Shown in pieces: positions 59,028 to 64,000 of a stretch of DNA of 64,000 bases (its first letter is position 1; each line of letters opens with the position of its first letter). Source of the DNA: Bacteroidetes oral taxon 274 str. F0058. Lineage in GTDB: Bacteria > Bacteroidota > Bacteroidia > Bacteroidales > Paludibacteraceae. The notes under the pieces were generated by a model that worked only from the letters and a program-made list of their open reading frames with translations, searched no databases and was not told where the DNA came from. The position numbers and the translations under genes are program-made. Location: NCBI GenBank assembly GCA_000163695.1, contig GG774890.1, positions 352,722 to 416,721 of the forward strand, given 5' to 3'.

Positions 59028-59558
59028 TTATTCTTTTAAATTATCACTAATATTTTTTAGAGCTGCCCAACGCGGGTCTATCTCTTCTTTTTTCGTTTCT
59101 TTTCGTTTGTTGGAGTATTTCTCGAATATGGCGAGCATCTTGTCATCACATTTTCCTTCGTCGTGTACATTCCTAATCGGGATACTTACCAGCAATTCCT
59201 CATTAAAGAGCGGTGTCAAATCCAATACTCCGTCGTCGAAGTCGAGTTCATACTCATCGTTGTTTAGGAGATTACCGTCTTTGTCCGATTTTAGGCTCAT
59301 TACCAACTCTCTGTCGATACTCAGAGGTATCTCTGCCAAACATCTGTCGCAGGGAACCGATATTTTGCCTATTAGCCTGATATTCAGCTCTGCGCCTGCA
59401 TTTTGCTTGTTTGCTTCCAATTTTGCACAGATGCAGCCCAAGGTCTTGAACGAGAACTCCGACTTATCGAAAAAACTATCGTCCAACTCATATTCAAAAC
59501 TGTGTTTGCCTATTGGTAATGTTTTGATATCAAGAAGATAATCGCTCTCCCGCCTCAT
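59028..59558 (-). CDS. DUF177 (YceD) family protein
   Basis: A 176-residue cytoplasmic protein of the YceD family, involved in 23S rRNA accumulation or processing and usually encoded right before rpmF. It has the central CDRCL motif (about 70-74), acidic DEYELDFDDG stretch and the terminal IDPRWAALKNI block. Own TACCTTTG promoter. The genetic pairing with rpmF is conserved across bacteria and plants and supports a ribosome-assembly role. Confidence 0.9.
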   Translation of the reverse strand: MRRESDYLLDIKTLPIGKHSFEYELDDSFFDKSEFSFKTLGCICAKLEANKQNAGAELNIRLIGKISVPCDRCLAEIPLSIDRELVMSLKSDKDGNLLNNDEYELDFDDGVLDLTPLFNEELLVSIPIRNVHDEGKCDDKMLAIFEKYSNKRKETKKEEIDPRWAALKNISDNLKE

Positions 59559-59583
59559 CTCTATCCAAAATTGAAAACGGTTG

Positions 59584-59591
59584 CAAAGGTA
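59584..59591 (-). promoter_or_regulatory. -7 element of the DUF177-rpmF promoter (TACCTTTG)
   Basis: TACCTTTG on the minus strand, about 25 bases before the DUF177 ATG. Confidence 0.65.
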
Positions 59592-59620
59592 CTATTTTTT
59601 TTGCAATTATCCAAAAATAA

Positions 59621-59660
59621 AAAGGAATAGGCTGTGGTGTCGGCTGTTGTGTATTCCTTT
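59621..59660 (-). terminator. Terminator after ribF
   Basis: AAAGGAATA (59621-59629) pairs with TATTCCTTT (59652-59660), with a T-rich run on the minus strand side; it separates the lepB-ribF transcript from the DUF177 promoter. Confidence 0.75.
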
Positions 59661-59767
59661 ATCTTCCCGATGTTTATTGTTTTCGATGAAAAGTTTTATC
59701 GCCGTTATTTGCCCGATAGCAGAATCTTATATCGGTATTTGACGTATGTTAATATAAAATACCTCTT

Positions 59768-60685
59768 TTATCCACCCCAAAACGCCGATATGGTTTGTCT
59801 GTCGATATTGAGCTGGGTTTTAAGCTCTTCGAGTGAGCTAAACTTAACTTCGTCGCGAACGAAACGACAAAATACTACCTCTATTTCTTTGCCGTAAATA
59901 TCTCGGTCGAAATCGAAAATATTTACCTCGACGGTATGATTGACGCCATCTACCGTAGGACGGTTGCCGATATTCAACATTCCTTTGTGGCGGATACCGT
60001 CTATTATAACCTCTACTGCGTATACTCCATTGTGTGGCAGTAGCTTATCGGAGATGATTTTTAAATTTGCCGTAGGGAAGCCGAGTGTTCTGCCTATCAT
60101 TTGTCCGTGCATAACAATACCTTTTAGAGAGTATTTGTATCCCAGCATTGCATTGGCTTCCAGGATTTTGCCGTTGTGTAAATATTCGCGTATACGAGAC
60201 GAACTGACAGTTTGCCCTGTTAAATCGAACTGTTCGGATTTATGTGCTTTTATGCCCATTGCATTGCATATTGCTTCTATTTTGTCGAAATCCCGTATCC
60301 TGTCGGAGCCAAATGTATGGTCGTAGCCTACGAATAGGGTGTCGAGGCAGAAGCTGTGTTTCAAAAAAGCCAAAAAATCTTTTGCCGTCTGTGTCGCTAT
60401 TTGTTGGTCGAAGTCCAACAAAAGACAATAGTCTATATCACAGGAACTTATCTTGGGTGTCTTTTCGGCAGTCGTAGTAAGTTGCCGTATATCGTAGCGA
60501 CAGTCGAAAAATTTCTTGGGATTATGCACAAACGTAACCACAACGGATTTTTTGCCGTTACGTCTTGCTTCGTCAGCTACGCTATCGAGTAGAAACTTGT
60601 GCCCAAGATGTACGCCATCGAAAAAACCAATGGTTGCCACTGTTGGCGTGCCGTGTATAACGCTATTTATTCCCAGAACCTCCAC
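59768..60685 (-). CDS. ribF: Bifunctional riboflavin kinase/FAD synthetase
   Basis: Makes FMN from riboflavin and then FAD. The 305-residue protein has the N-terminal FAD synthetase domain with IGFFDGVHLGHKFLL (about 20-34, HxGH motif) and VGYDHTFG, and the C-terminal flavokinase domain with GRTLGFPTANL and GMLNIGNRPT. The start is GTG at 60685 (MEVLGINSV), with the lepB stop 31 bases upstream, so ribF is probably in an operon with lepB. Confidence 0.94.
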   Translation of the reverse strand: MEVLGINSVIHGTPTVATIGFFDGVHLGHKFLLDSVADEARRNGKKSVVVTFVHNPKKFFDCRYDIRQLTTTAEKTPKISSCDIDYCLLLDFDQQIATQTAKDFLAFLKHSFCLDTLFVGYDHTFGSDRIRDFDKIEAICNAMGIKAHKSEQFDLTGQTVSSSRIREYLHNGKILEANAMLGYKYSLKGIVMHGQMIGRTLGFPTANLKIISDKLLPHNGVYAVEVIIDGIRHKGMLNIGNRPTVDGVNHTVEVNIFDFDRDIYGKEIEVVFCRFVRDEVKFSSLEELKTQLNIDRQTISAFWGG

Positions 60686-60716
60686 ACCCGTATATCTTTT
60701 GCGAATTGTGTAGGGT

Positions 60717-62186
60717 TTATCGTTTCCCGCTTTTGCCTATCCGCCCGAAGCGTATCTTACCTCCAAGCCAACCTTTGTCTTTGTCGAGCGAGAGCCACAC
60801 GAATACAGGTCGTCCTACTATATGGTCTTCGGGTACAAAGCCCCAATAACGCGAGTCGGCAGAGTTGTGTCGATTGTCGCCCATCATAAAGTAGTAATCC
60901 ATCTTGAACGTATATTTGTCAGACAAGCTGCCGTTTATGAATATTTTACCTTCTTTTACCTCGAGAGTATTGCGTTCGTAATTTCTGATAATTTGCTCAT
61001 AAATAGGCAGATTGTAGAGCGATAGGCTTACTGTTGTGCCTCGTTTGGGTATTACGAGCGGTCCGAAGTTGTCTCTTGTCCAGCCGTAGTTGGCATACAG
61101 CGGGAATACCTTATCGTATTTGTGAGTAGGCTTGCGTACTATACATTTGATGTAGGGTAGCCGTTTCACTTTTTCGAACACATCGGCTGTCATCGGCAAA
61201 TCCCATATCACGCCCGACAGGTCGAATTTGGCATACCTCGTATCATTCTCCGGTATGAAAGCCGCATATTGTCTGTCATCTTTACTGATACCCAATTTGT
61301 CGAAAAATGCGTCGTTAAGCGGCGTTCCGTCGGTCTGTACGTAATAGTTGTACTGCACATTCGGGTAGTCTTTCGATATTTTGCCGTTGATATAGATTTG
61401 ATTATCTACGATACGAAAAGTATCGCCGGGTATTGCCACACAGCGTTTTACATAGTTTTCGCGTCTGTCTACGGGTCGCCATATTATTTCGCCAAAAATA
61501 TTTTTATTTGCCATTATAGCCTCTCTACCAATCTTATATATGCGGTCTCTGTAATTGCCTATATTTTTGAAAATCGTATCGGGAGCCTCTGTCTGTGCAA
61601 TCCGTTCCAAGCCTTCTTTGAAGATAAGTGTATAATAGTCAGGGTTATTTACCTTTGTAGGTACGGTGTCGCCTGTTGGGAAGTTGAATACGACTATATC
61701 GCCCCGCTTTACTGTGCCCAAGCCTTTCAGACGGCGGTATTCCCATTGCGGTTTTTCGATATAGCTCTTCGAGCCCCACGGGAAAGTGTGTTGTACAAGC
61801 GGTGCCGATAGCGGTGTGTTGGGTATTCTCGGTCCGTAGCTTACTTTGCTCACGAACAAAAAGTCGCCCACAAGCAGAGTCTTTTCTAATGACGACGACG
61901 GTATCTTATAATTCTGAAATAGATACAGATTGATGAAGTACACTGCTATCAATGCAAAAACGATAGCATCTAACCACGAAAAGATAGAATACAGGGTTTT
62001 GTTTTTGGTTTTTCGCCACCAATCCCACGGAATAAACTTCGTTATAAACAAATCGAATATCAACGGCAACAGCAGTAACCACCACAAATTGCCCACCCAA
62101 AAGACGAACAGTACATACACTATTGCCCAAACGATAAACTTGATCCAGTTTTTACGAGGTCTCTTCAATCTGTCTTTTATATTCAT
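60717..62186 (-). CDS. lepB: Signal peptidase I
   Basis: A 489-residue S26A signal peptidase, which cleaves signal peptides of exported proteins at the outer face of the inner membrane. Transmembrane helices lie near 17-45 and 68-88. The catalytic Ser is in PSSSLEKTLL (about 97-106) and the catalytic Lys in YVKRCVAIPGD (about 243-253); GDNRHNSADSRYWG is the C-terminal signature. Long insertions make it almost twice the size of many homologues, usual for Bacteroidota. It has its own TAACTTTG promoter and leads lepB-ribF. Confidence 0.93.
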   Translation of the reverse strand: MNIKDRLKRPRKNWIKFIVWAIVYVLFVFWVGNLWWLLLLPLIFDLFITKFIPWDWWRKTKNKTLYSIFSWLDAIVFALIAVYFINLYLFQNYKIPSSSLEKTLLVGDFLFVSKVSYGPRIPNTPLSAPLVQHTFPWGSKSYIEKPQWEYRRLKGLGTVKRGDIVVFNFPTGDTVPTKVNNPDYYTLIFKEGLERIAQTEAPDTIFKNIGNYRDRIYKIGREAIMANKNIFGEIIWRPVDRRENYVKRCVAIPGDTFRIVDNQIYINGKISKDYPNVQYNYYVQTDGTPLNDAFFDKLGISKDDRQYAAFIPENDTRYAKFDLSGVIWDLPMTADVFEKVKRLPYIKCIVRKPTHKYDKVFPLYANYGWTRDNFGPLVIPKRGTTVSLSLYNLPIYEQIIRNYERNTLEVKEGKIFINGSLSDKYTFKMDYYFMMGDNRHNSADSRYWGFVPEDHIVGRPVFVWLSLDKDKGWLGGKIRFGRIGKSGKR

Positions 62187-62214
62187 ATATAATACCTTTA
62201 TTACAAATTTATTA

Positions 62215-62222
62215 CAAAGTTA
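62215..62222 (-). promoter_or_regulatory. -7 element of lepB promoter (TAACTTTG)
   Basis: TAACTTTG on the minus strand, 28 bases before the lepB ATG. Confidence 0.6.
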
Positions 62223-62267
62223 GGAAAAATATTCGGAGCGTGCTGTTTATGTTCGTCATTTTTGTTG

Positions 62268-64000
62268 TCATTCCGCATACATATCTTCGATGAGGGCGGC
62301 ATAGTTTTGTTGTATGACGGCACGTTTCAGTTTCAGTGTCGAGGTCAGTTCGCCCGACTCTATCGAGAAGCTGCGACGTATGAGGCGGAACTTCTTCACC
62401 TTCTCGAAACTTGCAAAATCTGCCTGCATAGCTGCTATCCTCTCTTCGAAGAGCTTCTGCACCAGCGGGTTGTCGAACGTCTCTTCTATGCGGTCGTAGC
62501 TGATGTTGTTCTCTTTGGCGAACTTTTCGAGCAACGGCATCGATGGCGATATGATAGCCGTAACATAGTTGCGGTTGTTGCCGAAGACTGCTACCTGTTC
62601 TATATATGGGTCTGCCGTGAGAGCTATTTCTATTGCTTGGGGTGAGATATATTTGCCGTTCGAGGTCTTGAAAAGGTCTTTCAGGCGGTCGGTCATATAC
62701 AGCGTTTCGCCTTCGAGTTTACCCATATCGCCCGTGCGGAACCAGCCGTCTACGAAGGCTTCTGCCGTCTCTTGCGGGCGTTGATAATAACCCTGAGTAA
62801 CGGTTTTGCCTTTTATCTGTATCTCGTTGTCGTCGCCGATACGTACCTGTACGTCGGGCAGAACGGTACCGATAGAGCCGATAGTATAGTTATCGAACGG
62901 ATAGCAACAAACCGTGGCGGTAGTCTCTGTCAGTCCGTAGCCGTACAGTATAGGTATGCCTATGCTTAGGAAGAATGTAGCCTGTTTGTTGGACATAGCT
63001 GCCCCAGCAACGGGGAAAAATATGCCGTTCTCGATACCGAGTATTTTTTTCAACTTGCTGAAAGCCAGCTTATGGGCTACCTTATATCTCATCCAAACAG
63101 CAATGCTCGGTCTTTTGCCTATTCGCTTGTAGTCGATATTATATATTTTGCCAACAGCTATAGCCCAAGTTATCAGAGCTTTACGCAATGGTGAATATTC
63201 GTCTATTTTCTGCCGCACTCCGATAAATACCTTTTCCCAAAAACGCGGCACAGCACACATATAACAGGGGTGTACCTCTTTGATAGCCGTCTGTATTTCG
63301 TTCGGATGTTGGTTTAGATATACTTTTACGTTGTTGCTCATACAGAGGTATGTCCACATTCGTTCGAATATATGCGACATAGGCAGGAATGCTATCGAGG
63401 TGGCACCTTGTTTTAGCCTGAGTCGTTCGGTATTCATACGTATGGCTTCTGCAATATTTTCGTGCGAAATCATCACGCCTTTCGGGCTGCCCGTCGTTCC
63501 CGAAGTGTAGATGATATTTGCCAAATCGTCTTTCGATGCATTTTTTCGCCGTTTTGCCACTATCTTTTCTTTATCGGCGTTCTCTTCGCCAGTGCGGAAA
63601 AGGTCTGAAAATCTGCACGATATACTACAATCGCGTAAATCGATAGATTCGTCGAAAACTACTATTCGTTTTACACAGTTTTCTTCTTTGAGAGCCTCCA
63701 AGACAGCATCGTACTGAGGTTGTTCGCCGACGAAAAGCAGTTTTATCTGTGCGTCTTTGAGTATGTAGGCAATCTGCGACGGCGACAGTGTAGCAAACAT
63801 AGGCACTACTGCTGCACGATTGGCATAAGCGGCGAAGTCGGTGATAATACCTTGTGGCATATTTTGCGAAATCACACCTATATTGTCCTGTTCTTCGACG
63901 TCTAAGGCAACCAATGCGCGGGCTATGGTCGAAACTTTTGCTTCGAGCTCTGCCCAAGTAATACTATTCCACTGATTTACCGAGATATCTTTGTAGAATA
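62268..64000 (-). CDS. Long-chain acyl-CoA synthetase (AMP-forming), 5' end outside window
   Basis: ANL-family enzyme that activates fatty acids to acyl-CoA through an acyl-AMP. The frame is open to the last base of the window and reads sensible protein beyond the first internal TTG at 63914 (SVNQWNSITWAELEAKVSTI split), so the N-terminus is cut off. About 577 codons are seen, with the AMP-binding motif YTSGTTGSPKG (about 198-208 of the visible part), the YGLTET segment and WFRTGDMG. The C-terminal Lys region is KRLKDLFKTSNGKYI-like (DRLKDLFKTSNGKY). It resembles FadD15-type long-chain ligases of Bacteroidota. Single gene in view, leftward. Confidence 0.9.
   Translation of the reverse strand, partial: FYKDISVNQWNSITWAELEAKVSTIARALVALDVEEQDNIGVISQNMPQGIITDFAAYANRAAVVPMFATLSPSQIAYILKDAQIKLLFVGEQPQYDAVLEALKEENCVKRIVVFDESIDLRDCSISCRFSDLFRTGEENADKEKIVAKRRKNASKDDLANIIYTSGTTGSPKGVMISHENIAEAIRMNTERLRLKQGATSIAFLPMSHIFERMWTYLCMSNNVKVYLNQHPNEIQTAIKEVHPCYMCAVPRFWEKVFIGVRQKIDEYSPLRKALITWAIAVGKIYNIDYKRIGKRPSIAVWMRYKVAHKLAFSKLKKILGIENGIFFPVAGAAMSNKQATFFLSIGIPILYGYGLTETTATVCCYPFDNYTIGSIGTVLPDVQVRIGDDNEIQIKGKTVTQGYYQRPQETAEAFVDGWFRTGDMGKLEGETLYMTDRLKDLFKTSNGKYISPQAIEIALTADPYIEQVAVFGNNRNYVTAIISPSMPLLEKFAKENNISYDRIEETFDNPLVQKLFEERIAAMQADFASFEKVKKFRLIRRSFSIESGELTSTLKLKRAVIQQNYAALIEDMYAE

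Noticed and set aside
59634..59897. Small plus-strand gene between DUF177 and ribF
   Set aside because: It overlaps the ribF 3' end and the ribF terminator, has no promoter, and resembles no protein.

Overview
The window is a 64 kb piece of a Bacteroidota chromosome, most likely order Bacteroidales. Three lines of sequence evidence point there: many genes are preceded by the Bacteroidetes promoter element TAnnTTTG with almost no Shine-Dalgarno sites; three secreted proteins end in type IX secretion (T9SS) C-terminal sorting domains, as in Porphyromonas/Paludibacter/Tannerella-like lineages; and family content (DUF3078, DUF177-rpmF, DUF3417-type glycogen phosphorylase, BtuG-type propeller, BspA-like LRR protein) is typical of the group. 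I cannot name a genus. The window cuts two genes: hisS (3' part) at the left edge and an acyl-CoA synthetase (5' end missing) at the right edge.

Layout. 1-9.7 kb: end of hisS, a NodB-type deacetylase, a prolyl oligopeptidase lipoprotein, a hypothetical protein, then leftward operons rsmA-corA-gamma carbonic anhydrase-like and truB-usp-rluA family, and a tRNA-Lys(CUU). 9.9-19.6 kb: a leftward locus headed by a cobalamin riboswitch: btuB, btuG, a surface lipoprotein and two T9SS-sorted BtuG-like propeller proteins. 19.7-21.3 kb: a translationally coupled GIY-YIG/EEP nuclease pair. 21.3-31 kb: trkH, trkA, dxs, panC, two membrane proteins, rnpB, rpsI, rplM. 31-38.9 kb: glycogen phosphorylase, a P-loop kinase with a ParB-like tail, a transglutaminase-like protein, mscL, a DUF3078 protein and rocD. 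38.9-41.1 kb: an accessory island with a promoter, a broken small gene, an attC-like palindrome, an AT-rich TraB/ChaN-like gene, a second attC-like end, an orphan promoter and a 22-nt minisatellite. 41.1-64 kb: an EF-G paralogue with altered G motifs, two LRR surface proteins, ftsH, mtaB, an FtsW-type SEDS protein, queG, rnpA-yidD, a PfkB sugar kinase, a YafQ-type toxin-antitoxin pair, a Big2 lipoprotein, purA, a SIMPL protein, manA, rpmF with DUF177, ribF, lepB and the acyl-CoA synthetase.

How it works together. Most of the window is housekeeping: RNA modification and processing (hisS, rsmA, truB, the RluA-family enzyme, mtaB, queG, both subunits of RNase P), translation (rplM, rpsI, rpmF, EF-G paralogue), envelope and ion homeostasis (trkAH, corA, mscL, SEDS protein, lepB, yidD, ftsH) and central metabolism (dxs, panC, ribF, purA, manA, glgP, rocD). 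The accessory content is concentrated in the cobalamin locus, the nuclease pair and the cassette-like island; these give the most interesting observations. No CRISPR array, insertion sequence transposase, phage or rRNA gene was seen.
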